In this document: one piece after another, positions 25,733-34,817 of the stretch
Layout of the letters: each line of letters opens with the position of its first letter
Numbering within the stretch: the stretch's first letter is position 1
Assembly (NCBI GenBank): GCA_043740085.1
Contig: JAYUCY010000143.1
Location: 15,713-79,712 of the forward strand
DNA: 64,000 nt
Source of the DNA: UBA668 sp043740085
GTDB lineage: Bacteria > Actinomycetota > Acidimicrobiia > Acidimicrobiales > Ilumatobacteraceae
Reading direction: 5' to 3'
Program-made: the position numbers and the translations under genes
The notes under the pieces: model-generated
What the model saw: the letters and a program-made list of their open reading frames with translations, nothing else
What the model was told of the DNA's origin: nothing
Databases searched by the model: none

Positions 25733-26245
25733 ATGCGAGTGATCTCGGGCGAGTTTGGTGGGCGGCGTTTGGTGTCGCCCGATGGTGAGACCACGCGGCC
25801 GACGACGGACAAGACGCGCGGTGCGGTGTTCAACTCGCTGTCCAGCATGGGCATCCTCGACGGCGCAGTCGTGGCCGACCTGTATGCAGGCTCGGGGGCA
25901 TTGGGCATCGAGGCAATTTCCCGCGGTGCCGTCAAATGTGTGTTCGTGGAGCGCGATCGTGCGGCCCTGCTGGCACTGCGCGAGAACATCGCCACGCTGG
26001 GCATCGACGACCGGTGCACGGTGCACGGCACCGATGTGATGGCCTGGGTGCCGGCAATGCGGAATGTCGACATCGCGTTCATCGACCCGCCCTACGCCTT
26101 CGACGCGTGGCCAGTGCTGCTGAAACTGGTCGACGTCGGTTTGGTGGTCGCCGAGGCCGACGACCCGGTCGAAGCGCCCGAGGGCTGGACGCAACTGCGC
26201 TCTCGTCGCTACGGCCGCGCGTGGGTCACCCTGCTCGAACGCTGA
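25733..26245 (+). CDS. rsmD: 16S rRNA (guanine-966 N2)-methyltransferase
   Basis: SAM-dependent rRNA methyltransferase of 170 residues (compact but typical). MRVISGEFGGRRL and RPTTDKTRGAVFN are the family's N-terminal marks, VADLYAGSGALGIEA is SAM motif I, and FIDPPYAFD is the catalytic DPPY. The next gene is coaD, the usual rsmD-coaD pairing across bacteria. Confidence 0.95.
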   Translation: MRVISGEFGGRRLVSPDGETTRPTTDKTRGAVFNSLSSMGILDGAVVADLYAGSGALGIEAISRGAVKCVFVERDRAALLALRENIATLGIDDRCTVHGTDVMAWVPAMRNVDIAFIDPPYAFDAWPVLLKLVDVGLVVAEADDPVEAPEGWTQLRSRRYGRAWVTLLER

Positions 26246-26310
26246 CGACGACCCGCCGAATCAGCTGTGCTGGAAACCAACGCAGTATGAACGGCTAGCG
26301 TGTGGCCGCC

Positions 26311-26814
26311 ATGGCGACCGTTCTCTACCCCGGAAGTTTTGATCCGCTGCACCTGGGCCATATCGACGTCATCGAGCAATCGGTGGCGCTGTTCGGCAAG
26401 GTCATCGTCGGTGTGATGCACAACCCGACGAAACCCGGCGGCATGTTCACGCTGGAGCAGCGAAAGGACATGATCCGAGCGAGCATTTCGTACCTGCCGT
26501 CGGTGAAGGTGATGGCCTTCGAGGGCCTCGCCGTCGACGCTGTCAAGCAGGTGAAGGCCGCCTTCATCGTGAAGGGGCTGCGCACCGGTGGCGACTTCGA
26601 AGTCGAGCAGCAGATGGCGCATACCAACCATGCGGTCAGCGGCGTGCGCACCGTCTATTTGCCGTGTAAGCCAGCGCTGGTGTCCATCAGCAGCCGCTTC
26701 ATTCGTGAGATCGCCCAGTACGGTGGCGATGTCACCTCGCTGGTTCCGGCACCGGTCGCCGCCGAACTGGCCCTGCTCTTTCCCACACACTCCAACACTT
26801 CTGAGATCTCATGA
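26311..26814 (+). CDS. coaD: Phosphopantetheine adenylyltransferase
   Basis: Fourth enzyme of coenzyme A synthesis (4'-phosphopantetheine + ATP to dephospho-CoA), 167 residues. YPGSFDPLHLGHIDVI carries the nucleotidyltransferase HxGH-type motif, and VSISSRFIREIA corresponds to ISSTxxR. ATG 26311 is chosen over a GTG 9 bp upstream. The last codons overlap the next gene by 4 nt (ATGA). Confidence 0.96.
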   Translation: MATVLYPGSFDPLHLGHIDVIEQSVALFGKVIVGVMHNPTKPGGMFTLEQRKDMIRASISYLPSVKVMAFEGLAVDAVKQVKAAFIVKGLRTGGDFEVEQQMAHTNHAVSGVRTVYLPCKPALVSISSRFIREIAQYGGDVTSLVPAPVAAELALLFPTHSNTSEIS

Positions 26815-27410
26815 GCCACGACGATCAGTACGACGACGGATACGACGACGACGAGCTTGACGACTCCGACGCGTTCGTTCGCTCCACCAACGGCTACGTC
26901 GGCGACGCCGAGGCGCTGCTGCGTCGCGCTGTCGACATCATCGCCACCGCGCCCACCATGCCGCTCTCGTCGTCGCCGCGTATCGACCGCGACGAGATCA
27001 TCGAGCTGCTGGAAGAGACGCTGCACCGCCTACCCGACGAAATGCGTCAGGCGCGCTGGATGATCAAGGAACGCCAAGAGTTCGTTGCCAAGACACGCCG
27101 CGAAGCCGACGAGCTGCTGGAGGCCGCACGCGTGCAGGCCGAGCGGATGGTGCAGCGCACCGAAGTCGTTCGCGCCGCCGAGCAGCGCGCCCGCCAGATC
27201 AGTGAGGCCGCCGACAACGACGCGCGCCGTCTTCGTCATGAGACCGAAGACTTCCTTGACCAGCGGTTGGGCAGCTTCGAGATCCTGCTCGATCGTGTGA
27301 CCAAGACGGTGCAGGCTGGCCGGTCGCGGCTGGCCATTGGTGAGCACAACGAGGCCGACGTCGGTGAGGAAGAAGACCCCACGAAGGGCTTCTTCGATCA
27401 GGATCGGTAG
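26811..27410 (+). CDS. SepIVA-like coiled-coil protein
   Basis: A 199-residue protein: an acidic low-complexity head (1-30), then a long predicted coiled coil (about 55-165, e.g. ELLEETLHRLPDEMRQARWM and EADELLEAARVQAERMV), and an acidic tail. It resembles the actinobacterial DivIVA-related septum factor SepIVA and lies in the same neighbourhood (DUF177, rnc, mutM, smc). It would act at the division site or on envelope synthesis; this is inferred from the family. It is coupled to coaD by a 4-nt overlap. Confidence 0.7.
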   Translation: MSHDDQYDDGYDDDELDDSDAFVRSTNGYVGDAEALLRRAVDIIATAPTMPLSSSPRIDRDEIIELLEETLHRLPDEMRQARWMIKERQEFVAKTRREADELLEAARVQAERMVQRTEVVRAAEQRARQISEAADNDARRLRHETEDFLDQRLGSFEILLDRVTKTVQAGRSRLAIGEHNEADVGEEEDPTKGFFDQDR

Positions 27411-27418
27411 CGGTTGTC

Positions 27419-27955
27419 GTGAATCCGTTGCGTGTCAACGCTGCTGAGCTGCTGCGGCGACCGGGGAATCAGAAGTCCGTGGAACTGTTCGCGGCGCTGG
27501 TCGATCTACAAGTGGTCGACCCCACGCGCTTCGCAGACGACGCCCAGGTAGCGGTCCGGCTGCACCTGGAAGCGCTGAGCGACGGCATTGTGATCGATGG
27601 TGAGATCAGCGTGCCGTGGCACGGCGTGTGCCGCCGATGCCTGTTGGAAACCGGCGGCACCCAGGTGAGCGAAGTCCACGAGCTGTACCAACGAATCGTC
27701 ACCGACCCGGAAGCCTTCGAGATCGTTGGCGACCAACTCGACCTCAGCGATGTCGTGCGCGAAGTGATGCTGCTCGATGTGCCCAGTACGCCGCTGTGCC
27801 GACCCGACTGTGCGGGGCTATGCCTCACCTGCGGTGCGAATCTCAACGACGGCCCGTGCGGCTGCGCAACGGTGTCGGCCGACCCACGCTGGTCGGCGCT
27901 CGACCAACTGGTCGATCGTCCCAACCCGACCACTCAGGACAATCAAGCCAACTGA
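27419..27955 (+). CDS. YceD/DUF177 family protein
   Basis: A 178-residue DUF177 protein. VPWHGVCRRCLLE and the C-terminal CRPDCAGLCLTCGANLND, GPCGC make a cysteine cluster likely to bind zinc. Across bacteria it sits just before rpmF and is linked to 23S rRNA accumulation or processing in YceD studies. The GTG start lies 8 bp after the SepIVA-like stop. Confidence 0.9.
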   Translation: MNPLRVNAAELLRRPGNQKSVELFAALVDLQVVDPTRFADDAQVAVRLHLEALSDGIVIDGEISVPWHGVCRRCLLETGGTQVSEVHELYQRIVTDPEAFEIVGDQLDLSDVVREVMLLDVPSTPLCRPDCAGLCLTCGANLNDGPCGCATVSADPRWSALDQLVDRPNPTTQDNQAN

Positions 27956-28052
27956 CGGCGGTCGTAGGTAGCAAGGCACCCGTCTACGCCGCTAGTCTCT
28001 CATAGCTCGTGTGCCGAGGGAAGCGTTCCCTCGTCCGATTCCGGGAGTCCTC

Positions 28053-28232
28053 ATGGCTGTTCCCAAGAAGAAAAAGTCGAAGATGAAGACCCGCAGCCAC
28101 CGTGCTGGCGCGTGGAAGCTGGCCGCCCCGTCGCGCAGCATCTGCCCGCGCTGCGCCGCTGCGAAGCTGCCGCACACGGTGTGCCCCAGCTGTGGTTGGT
28201 ACAAGGACCGCGTTGCCGTAGAAGTCGGCTGA
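28053..28232 (+). CDS. rpmF: 50S ribosomal protein L32
   Basis: Ribosomal protein of 59 residues. MAVPKKKKSKMKTRSHRAG is the conserved N-terminus; CPRCAAAKLPHTVCPSCGWY is the zinc ribbon, so this is a zinc-binding L32. GGGAG lies 5 nt before ATG. It is placed, as usual, between DUF177 and plsX; 97 bp of non-coding sequence precede it. Confidence 0.97.
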   Translation: MAVPKKKKSKMKTRSHRAGAWKLAAPSRSICPRCAAAKLPHTVCPSCGWYKDRVAVEVG

Positions 28233-28246
28233 GCCGCGAGGCTGCC

Positions 28247-29218
28247 ATGCTGCCGATCGCCGTTGATGCGATGGGTGGGGACCGGTCACCTGGCGAGATT
28301 CTCGCCGGTGCGCATGCCGCCGCTGCGCTGGGCATCCCAGTAGTTCTCGTCGGGCCCGAGGGGCTCGAAGGTTGTGGCCACCTCCCGCTGATTCATGCGT
28401 CCGAAGTCATTGCCATGGACGACGACGCCGCCCAAGGGGTGCGTCGCAAGAAAGATTCGTCGCTCGTGCGCGCTGCCGAAGCCGTTCGTGACGGCAAGGC
28501 CAGCGCCATGGTGTCGGCTGGCAACACTGGCGCCACGATGGCGTCTGCACTGCTGCGCATGGGCCGCGTGAAGGGCGTCAACCGGCCCGCCATTGCCACC
28601 CCGATTCCCGTGCCGGGCGAGCGCCCGAACATTTTGCTCGACGCTGGCGCCAACTCCGAAGTGCAGGCCGAGTGGTTGGTGCAGTTCGCCACCATGGGCA
28701 CCATCTACGCCCGCCATCGTTTCGGCATTGAGCGCCCCACCGTCGGCCTGCTCTCCATTGGTGAGGAGCCCGGTAAGGGCGACACCCTGCGCAAGGAGGC
28801 GTATGAACTGCTCGTCAACGCCCCGGGTATCGACTTCATCGGCAATGTCGAGGGTCGCGACCTGATGAGGAAGACGGCCGACGTCATCGTCACCGACGGG
28901 TTCACCGGCAACGTGGCGCTCAAGACGCTCGAAGGCGGGCTGAAGACGATTTTCAACGCGCTACTGACCGCCTTCGCCAGCAAGCCGGAGTACAAGGAGC
29001 ACGCTGATGCGCTGCTGCCGGCGCTGCTGCCGCTGCATACCGAAATGAGCCCTGACACGCAGGGCGGCGCCGTGCTTCTCGGCGTCGATGGCATCTGCAT
29101 CATCAGCCACGGCTCGTCTGGTGAGACAGCCATGGTCAACGCCATCAAGCTTGCCGAGGAAATGGTGCAAACCGGCCTGGTCGCCGAGATCACCGCTGCG
29201 TTCGCAACTGCTCCGTAA
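28247..29218 (+). CDS. plsX: Phosphate acyltransferase PlsX
   Basis: Converts acyl-ACP to acyl-phosphate for phosphatidic acid synthesis; 323 residues, normal size. IAVDAMGGDRSPGEI is the family N-terminus, VSAGNTGATMASALL and GEEPGKGDTLRKEAY are conserved blocks, and VTDGFTGNVALKTLEG is the PlsX signature. It starts 14 bp after rpmF; acpP follows 64 bp later, linking lipid synthesis genes. Confidence 0.97.
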   Translation: MLPIAVDAMGGDRSPGEILAGAHAAAALGIPVVLVGPEGLEGCGHLPLIHASEVIAMDDDAAQGVRRKKDSSLVRAAEAVRDGKASAMVSAGNTGATMASALLRMGRVKGVNRPAIATPIPVPGERPNILLDAGANSEVQAEWLVQFATMGTIYARHRFGIERPTVGLLSIGEEPGKGDTLRKEAYELLVNAPGIDFIGNVEGRDLMRKTADVIVTDGFTGNVALKTLEGGLKTIFNALLTAFASKPEYKEHADALLPALLPLHTEMSPDTQGGAVLLGVDGICIISHGSSGETAMVNAIKLAEEMVQTGLVAEITAAFATAP

Positions 29219-29282
29219 GTATCACGGCGGTCCCGCAGCAAGCGCTAGCCTCGGTCGTCCCACGACATCCAGGAGTAACTCG

Positions 29283-29576
29283 GTGCCCGCAGAAGCCAAC
29301 GCTGACCAGCCGCTCGACCGCGAAGGCGTCTTCGAGATTGTTCGCGCCAACCTCTCCGATATCTTGGAGATCGACCCGGCCACCATCTCCGAGGGCCAGT
29401 CGTTCGTCGACGACCTCGACGCCGACTCGCTGGCACTCATTGAGTTGGTCGAGGCGCTGGAGGAAGACCTCGCCGAACGGCACGTCGGCTTCCGCATCGA
29501 GGACGAAGACCTCGTCGATCTCAAGACGGTGCGCGACGCCGTCGATTACGTGTTCGACCGGGTCAAGGGCAACTGA
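29283..29576 (+). CDS. acpP: Acyl carrier protein
   Basis: Carrier of fatty-acid chains, 97 residues with a longer N-terminus than E. coli ACP. FVDDLDADSLALIELVEAL holds the DSL serine for the 4'-phosphopantetheine arm. AGGAG lies 7 nt before the GTG start. The order plsX-acpP-rnc is a widespread arrangement. Confidence 0.93.
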   Translation: MPAEANADQPLDREGVFEIVRANLSDILEIDPATISEGQSFVDDLDADSLALIELVEALEEDLAERHVGFRIEDEDLVDLKTVRDAVDYVFDRVKGN

Positions 29577-29577
29577 C

Positions 29578-30285
29578 ATTTCGGTTCGGGCCGAACCTGA
29601 TCTCACCGAGCTTCGGCGGTATCTCGGGTACGAGTTCCAAGACCCCGATCTGTTGCTGCGCGCGCTTGCGCATCGCAGCTGGTGTGCCGAAGTCGGCGGC
29701 ATGCCCAGCAACGAGCGGCTGGAGTTTCTCGGTGATGCGGTGCTGGGTTGGGTGGTCGCAGACCTCGCGTATCGGGTGTTCGGCGACCTGACCGAAGGCC
29801 GACTGACGGATCTGCGCAAAAGCGTGGTCAATGCGTCCGCGTTGGCGCAAGTGGCCCAGGAGATTGAACTCGGCGACTGCATTCTGTTGGGCAAGGGCGA
29901 GGCGGCCGCGGGCGGTCGCTCGAAGCCGTCGATCCTCAGTGACGCTCTGGAGGCGGTACTCGGTGCCGTGTACATCGACGGCGGCGCGCCAGCGGCCTTC
30001 GCCCTGATCGAGCGGCTGTTCACCGAGCGGATGGCCGTGGCCGCCCTTCGCCTCGACCGGCTCGACTACAAGACGGTGCTGCAGGAACTGACCGCTCGAC
30101 TCCACGACACCGCCCCCGTCTACGTCCTCAGCGACACCGGGCCAGACCACGACAAGCGGTTCTCCGCGACCGTGATCGTCGCTGGGCAGACAGTGGGTGC
30201 CGGCGAGGGTCGCTCGAAGAAGATTGCAGAACAGGCCGCCGCCGAGCAGGCGTGGCTGGTGCTCTCGGCCCGCGCCGCGGAGTAG
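29578..30285 (+). CDS. rnc: Ribonuclease III
   Basis: Double-strand-specific endoribonuclease, 235 residues. The nuclease signature is NERLEFLGDAVLG, the N-terminal helices read YLGYEFQDPDLLLRALAHRS, and the C-terminal dsRNA-binding domain has DYKTVLQELTA and SKKIAEQAAAEQAWL. No ATG, GTG or TTG lies in frame between the acpP stop and the first conserved helix. ATT at 29578, 1 nt after that stop and about 7 nt after an AAGGG, is the best start candidate; a TTG inside LLLR would remove conserved residues. It follows acpP with no gap. Confidence 0.9.
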   Translation: MSVRAEPDLTELRRYLGYEFQDPDLLLRALAHRSWCAEVGGMPSNERLEFLGDAVLGWVVADLAYRVFGDLTEGRLTDLRKSVVNASALAQVAQEIELGDCILLGKGEAAAGGRSKPSILSDALEAVLGAVYIDGGAPAAFALIERLFTERMAVAALRLDRLDYKTVLQELTARLHDTAPVYVLSDTGPDHDKRFSATVIVAGQTVGAGEGRSKKIAEQAAAEQAWLVLSARAAE

Positions 30286-30291
30286 GCGGCA

Positions 30292-31134
30292 ATGCCCGAG
30301 CTGCCAGAGGTGGAGACGGTTCGTCGTGGCCTGCAAGTGCAGGTGATGGGGCGGCAAATCATGCGGGTGGAAGTGGGCCGCGAGCGATCGGTTCGCCGTA
30401 CGTCGCGTCAAGCAGTAATTGACGGCCTCACCGGTGCCACGATCCTCAGCGTCAACCGACGTGGAAAGTACCTGCTGTGCCCGCTGGACACCGGTGACGA
30501 GCTGATGATGCACCTGCGTATGAGCGGCCGGCTGCTAGTGGCCGACGCCGGCACTGAGCGACCTCCGCACACGCACGTGGTGATGCATCTCGCTGGCGAG
30601 CCTGCTCAGGAGCTGTGGTTTGTGGACCCGCGCACGTTTGGCGAAGTCGTCGTGTTCGACCCGGCCAATGTGGCCGTCGAGCTGCCCGAGCTGGCGAAGA
30701 TGGGCATCGACCCCATTGCTGACGGGTTGTCGCGCTCGCAATTTGCAGCGTTGCTGCGCAGTCGGTCGCGGCAGATCAAGGCGCTGCTGCTGGACCAGCA
30801 CGTGATCGCAGGGATTGGCAACATCTACTGCGACGAGAGCCTGCACCTGGCGGGTGTGCGTTGGGATCGGCGATCTGATGCGGTCACCCCGCGCGAGATC
30901 ACCAAGCTGCACGCGGCGATCATGACCGTTCTGGGTGACGCCATCGAGGCGGGCGGCAGCACGCTGGCCGACACGCAGTACGTGGGCGTGGACGGCGAGA
31001 GCGGCTGGTTCCAGCTGAATCATCGGGTGTACGACCGCGCCGGCCAACGCTGCATCACCTGCGGCCGCGCCAACATCGTGAAAGTCGCCGTCGCCGGTCG
31101 CGGTACGCACTACTGCCCCCGCTGCCAGCGCTAG
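30292..31134 (+). CDS. mutM: Formamidopyrimidine-DNA glycosylase
   Basis: Base-excision repair enzyme for oxidised purines, 280 residues. Mature N-terminal PELPEVETVRRGL (Pro2 nucleophile, Glu3), a lysine in RRGKYLL, QHVIAGIGNIYCDESL as the H2TH region, and a C-terminal zinc finger CITCGR plus CPRCQR are all present. It starts 6 bp after rnc and is followed by smc, as in mycobacteria. Confidence 0.97.
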   Translation: MPELPEVETVRRGLQVQVMGRQIMRVEVGRERSVRRTSRQAVIDGLTGATILSVNRRGKYLLCPLDTGDELMMHLRMSGRLLVADAGTERPPHTHVVMHLAGEPAQELWFVDPRTFGEVVVFDPANVAVELPELAKMGIDPIADGLSRSQFAALLRSRSRQIKALLLDQHVIAGIGNIYCDESLHLAGVRWDRRSDAVTPREITKLHAAIMTVLGDAIEAGGSTLADTQYVGVDGESGWFQLNHRVYDRAGQRCITCGRANIVKVAVAGRGTHYCPRCQR

Positions 31135-31151
31135 GGGTGCCGCCATCCCAG

Positions 31152-31215
31152 CAGCCTTTACGCAAAACATCCCGGTTCACGGGCCCTGGTCAGAGCCCGA
31201 CAGCCTTTACGTAAA
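31152..31215. promoter_or_regulatory. Repeated CAGCCTTTACG(C/T)AAA element upstream of smc
   Basis: CAGCCTTTACGCAAA (31152-31166) and CAGCCTTTACGTAAA (31201-31215) start 49 bp apart. The second contains the perfect palindrome TTTACGTAAA (31206-31215). Both are in the 128-bp spacer between mutM and smc, so they may be a regulator site (inference). Confidence 0.4.
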
Positions 31216-31262
31216 GCGGGAAGCGGCGGGGGGTGCCGACCCTTGATAACGTCGCCGACGCT

Positions 31263-34200
31263 GTGTTTCTGAAAGCCCTCACCCTCAAAGGTTTCAAGTC
31301 CTTCGCCGACGCCACCACGCTCCAGCTGGAGCCGGGGGTGACTGTCGTGGTCGGTCCCAACGGGTCGGGCAAGTCGAATGTCGTCGATGCAATCGCATGG
31401 GTGCTTGGCGCGCAGGCACCCAGCGCGGTGCGTAGCCAGAAGATGGACGATGTCATCTTCGCCGGCACGGCCAAGCGCCCAGCCCTCGGTCGTGCCGAAG
31501 TCATGCTCACTCTGGACAATTCCGCAGGCCTGCTGCCCATCGAGTTCACCGAGGTGACCGTCAGCCGCACCCTGTTCCGTACCGGTGAGAGCGAATATGC
31601 GATCAACGGCGTCAACTGTCGTCTGCTCGATGTGCAAGAACTGCTCAGCGATGCCGGCGTCGGCCGCCAGCAACACGTGATCGTCAGCCAGGGCCAGATC
31701 GACGCCGTGCTCAACGCGCGCCCGGAAGACCGGCGTGGCATTGTTGAGGAAGCAGCTGGCGTGCTGAAGTACCGCCGCCGCAAGGAGAAGGCCGCGCGCC
31801 GTCTTGACGCCACTGAGGCCAGCCTGCTGCGCGTGCAAGACCTGCTGCGCGAGGTCCGCCGGCAGCTGCGCCCACTCGAGCGCCAGGCCGACGCGGCCCG
31901 TCGCCATGGCGACCTGGTGGCCGAGCTCGATGGGTTGCGCATCTTCCTGGCCGGTCGCGAGATTGCTTCGCTTCGCACGCGCATGGTGGCGCATGCGGGA
32001 GAGAAGGTGACGCTCGCCGAAGCGGAGCAGGCGCTGCGTACCGAGCTGGTTGCACTGGATACCGGTGTGATGGCGGCGGAAGCCGAACTGACCGCTCGCG
32101 GCGACACCGACCTCAGTGACGAGATGGTTCGCGTTGAGCAGCTCCGTGAGCGCTCCCGGGGTATTGCTGCTGTGCTGGTCGAGCGTCGCCGTTCGATGGA
32201 GCGCGACCGAGGGCAGCTGATGGACAGCGGTGTGGTCGCCAATCTTGAAGCCGACGCGCAGCGGCTGCGCGACGAGCTCGCCGGCGTGGGAGTGGATCTC
32301 GCCGCCGTCGGCCCAGAAGCCGAGGAACTGGCCGCCGAGGAGACGCTGTTCACGGCCCAACGTCGCGAGGCGCTGGCGTCCCTCGATGGCATCTCCAACA
32401 GCACGTCGGCGGCCAGCGCAGCGGCAGAGGTGCGCGGGGAACTGCGCTCCATGCGCGGCAACCTGGAACGGGCCGATGTCGAGCTTCGTCGTCAGCGCAC
32501 CCGCCTCGATGCGCTGCGTCAGCGTGCCGAGCGGCTGGACAGCGAGTGCGAGCGTCTGCGCCTGGAATGCGAGTCCTCGCAGTCCGCCGAAGCCTCGTTG
32601 GTCGCCGACGTGGAGGCTGCGGAGGCGCGACGTATGGCCGCTGACGCGGCGCACGATTCGGCGTTGACCGGCCGTCAAAGCGCTGCCGAAGAGGCCTCCC
32701 GTTGGAGAGCCCGCTCGGAAGCGCTGCACCTCGCGCTGGAGGGTGCCCGCGCCCGCGCCGGTGCCAAGCATCTCGCCGGTGTCGACGGTGTGCTGGGCAC
32801 ACTGCTCGACGTCATTGAGATCGACGCCGGCTGGGAGCCGGCAGTGGAAGCGGCGTTGGGCGAAGCGCTGCAAGCGGTCGTCGTGGCCAGCCCCATCGCT
32901 GGTCGTAGCGCGCTGCAGTCGCTGCAGGCGAACAACGTGCACGGTGCGGTACTCGCGCTGGGCACACGCCCGGCGGGTGCCCCGTCTGCCACCGGTGGTG
33001 GCGACGCCGTTCGCCCACATGTACGCAGTCGTCACGCGGGCGTTCCCGAGCTGCTCGATGCGGTACTTGGCGGTGCCGTACGCGTCAGCCGCTGGGACGA
33101 AGCGCTCGACCTTGCCATCGGCAACCCGCTGGCCGTAGTGGTGACCCCCGATGGCGACCGTTTCGGTCCCACCGGTTGGCGCATTGGCGTAGCTGGCGGC
33201 GGTGCCACTGCCGCCGCGCTGGAAGAGGCGCAGGAGCGATCAGCGTCGGCTGCCACTGAACTGGCCGAACGTGAAGCCTCCCTCGCCGCCGCCAAGGCAG
33301 AACTACTGGCTGCCCACCAGCACGAGAACGAACTCACTCGCAAGCTCGACGCTCACGATGCTGGCTTCACGGCCAACAGCGAGGCGCTGACCCGTTCGCA
33401 CGGCGAGCGCCGGGAAGCGCAAGCCGAGATGGAAACCGTTGAGCGCGGCCTCGGCGACGCCGAGGAACGCGCCGAGCGCGAACGTGCCCGCGTGAGCGAG
33501 CTGGAGACCTTGGTCCCCGCGCTGGAAGCCGACGAAGCCGCCGAAGCCGAGGCGGCCAAGGCCCGCGGCGAAGCGCGTGCCCGCCTCGATGCGCAGACCG
33601 CTCGCCTCGCCGGCAAGCGTCAAGATCTTGAGGTGCGCAACGCTGGCTTGCACGAGCGGCATACCTTCCTCGAGCGCCGCCTGGAGGAGACCGAGCGCCG
33701 GCTCGAAGCCGACACCGTGGCCCGTGCCGAAGCAGCACAACGTCGGCTGGCCGTTGAGCGCAGCCTGGAAGCGGTGGAGCGCTTGGCGGCTCTTGTCGAT
33801 AGCCATCGCCACGTGGTCGAAGTGCGGCACAACGAACTGCTGGAAATCCGTCGTCGCCAGAGCGACGAAGTGCGCGGCATAGCCCTGCGCTTGGATGCCC
33901 TGCGCCGTCGCCGCAGTGCCGCCGAGAAACAGCTGGAGGAGAGCCGCGAGCGCATGCGCCGCGTGGAGATCGACGAAGCCGAAGTGCGCATGCGCATGGA
34001 AGTGGCGGTGGAGGCCTTGCGTCGCGACCACGACCTCGAGCCGGCCGCTGCGGAGGCAGCGCAGATGCCTGTCGTCGCGGAAGGCACCAACCCCGCCGCC
34101 CGCGTTCGCGACCTGGAGCGCGAGCTGCGCTTGATGGGGCCCATCAACCCGCTGGCGTTGGAGGAGTTCAACGAACTGCAGGAGCGTCATCGTTTCCTGG

Positions 34201-34736
34201 AGGAGCAGCTGGAGGATGTGCGCAACACCCGCCGCGACCTGATGCGCGTGATCAAGGCCGTCGATCTAGAGATTCAGACCGTGTTTTCCGCGGCGTTTGC
34301 TGATGTCAGTACCCACTTCACCAGCCTGTTCGCAACGCTGTTCCCCGGCGGAGTCGGGCGTCTCATTCTCACCAACCCCGACGACCTGTTGAACACTGGC
34401 GTCGAGGTCGAGGCCAAACCCAGCGGTAAAAACGTGAAGAAGCTGTCGCTGCTGTCGGGTGGCGAGCGCAGCCTCACCGCGCTGGCGTTCCTGTTCGCGG
34501 TGTTCCGCAGCCGCCCGTCGCCGTTCTACGTGATGGACGAGGTCGAAGCCGCGCTGGACGATGTGAACCTGCACCGCTTCCTCGGCCTGGTCCACGAATT
34601 CCGCCGTGAAGCCCAGCTACTGATCGTCAGCCACCAGAAGCGCACGATGGAAGCCGGCGACAGCCTCCTGGGCGTCACGATGCAGCCCGGCGGTTCGTCG
34701 AAGGTCGTTGTCGAGAAGGTCAGCACCATCATCTAG
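31263..34736 (+). CDS. smc: Chromosome segregation protein SMC
   Basis: Condensin ATPase, 1157 residues, the usual length. Walker A GPNGSGKSNVVDAI (about 32-45) lies in the N-terminal head. Two long coiled-coil arms (about 165-490 and 665-1010) flank the hinge (about 500-660: KHLAGVDGVLGTLLDVI and following). The C-terminal head has LLSGGERSLTALAFLFAVF (ABC signature) and FYVMDEVEAALDDVN (Walker B). GTG 31263 begins the family's typical VFLKALTLKGFKSF; an in-frame GTG at 31233 is possible but less like homologues. Confidence 0.96.
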   Translation: MFLKALTLKGFKSFADATTLQLEPGVTVVVGPNGSGKSNVVDAIAWVLGAQAPSAVRSQKMDDVIFAGTAKRPALGRAEVMLTLDNSAGLLPIEFTEVTVSRTLFRTGESEYAINGVNCRLLDVQELLSDAGVGRQQHVIVSQGQIDAVLNARPEDRRGIVEEAAGVLKYRRRKEKAARRLDATEASLLRVQDLLREVRRQLRPLERQADAARRHGDLVAELDGLRIFLAGREIASLRTRMVAHAGEKVTLAEAEQALRTELVALDTGVMAAEAELTARGDTDLSDEMVRVEQLRERSRGIAAVLVERRRSMERDRGQLMDSGVVANLEADAQRLRDELAGVGVDLAAVGPEAEELAAEETLFTAQRREALASLDGISNSTSAASAAAEVRGELRSMRGNLERADVELRRQRTRLDALRQRAERLDSECERLRLECESSQSAEASLVADVEAAEARRMAADAAHDSALTGRQSAAEEASRWRARSEALHLALEGARARAGAKHLAGVDGVLGTLLDVIEIDAGWEPAVEAALGEALQAVVVASPIAGRSALQSLQANNVHGAVLALGTRPAGAPSATGGGDAVRPHVRSRHAGVPELLDAVLGGAVRVSRWDEALDLAIGNPLAVVVTPDGDRFGPTGWRIGVAGGGATAAALEEAQERSASAATELAEREASLAAAKAELLAAHQHENELTRKLDAHDAGFTANSEALTRSHGERREAQAEMETVERGLGDAEERAERERARVSELETLVPALEADEAAEAEAAKARGEARARLDAQTARLAGKRQDLEVRNAGLHERHTFLERRLEETERRLEADTVARAEAAQRRLAVERSLEAVERLAALVDSHRHVVEVRHNELLEIRRRQSDEVRGIALRLDALRRRRSAAEKQLEESRERMRRVEIDEAEVRMRMEVAVEALRRDHDLEPAAAEAAQMPVVAEGTNPAARVRDLERELRLMGPINPLALEEFNELQERHRFLEEQLEDVRNTRRDLMRVIKAVDLEIQTVFSAAFADVSTHFTSLFATLFPGGVGRLILTNPDDLLNTGVEVEAKPSGKNVKKLSLLSGGERSLTALAFLFAVFRSRPSPFYVMDEVEAALDDVNLHRFLGLVHEFRREAQLLIVSHQKRTMEAGDSLLGVTMQPGGSSKVVVEKVSTII

Positions 34737-34817
34737 GTGCGATGAGTGGTCTCACCGGCTGCTCGGCGGATTGGGCTAACATCTCGGATTCAACAGCCAC
34801 ACGGTCTGCCTGGTCTC

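Noticed and set aside
31158..33035. Long minus-strand open frame opposite smc
   Set aside because: Low-complexity shadow of the SMC coiled coil; no recognisable family.
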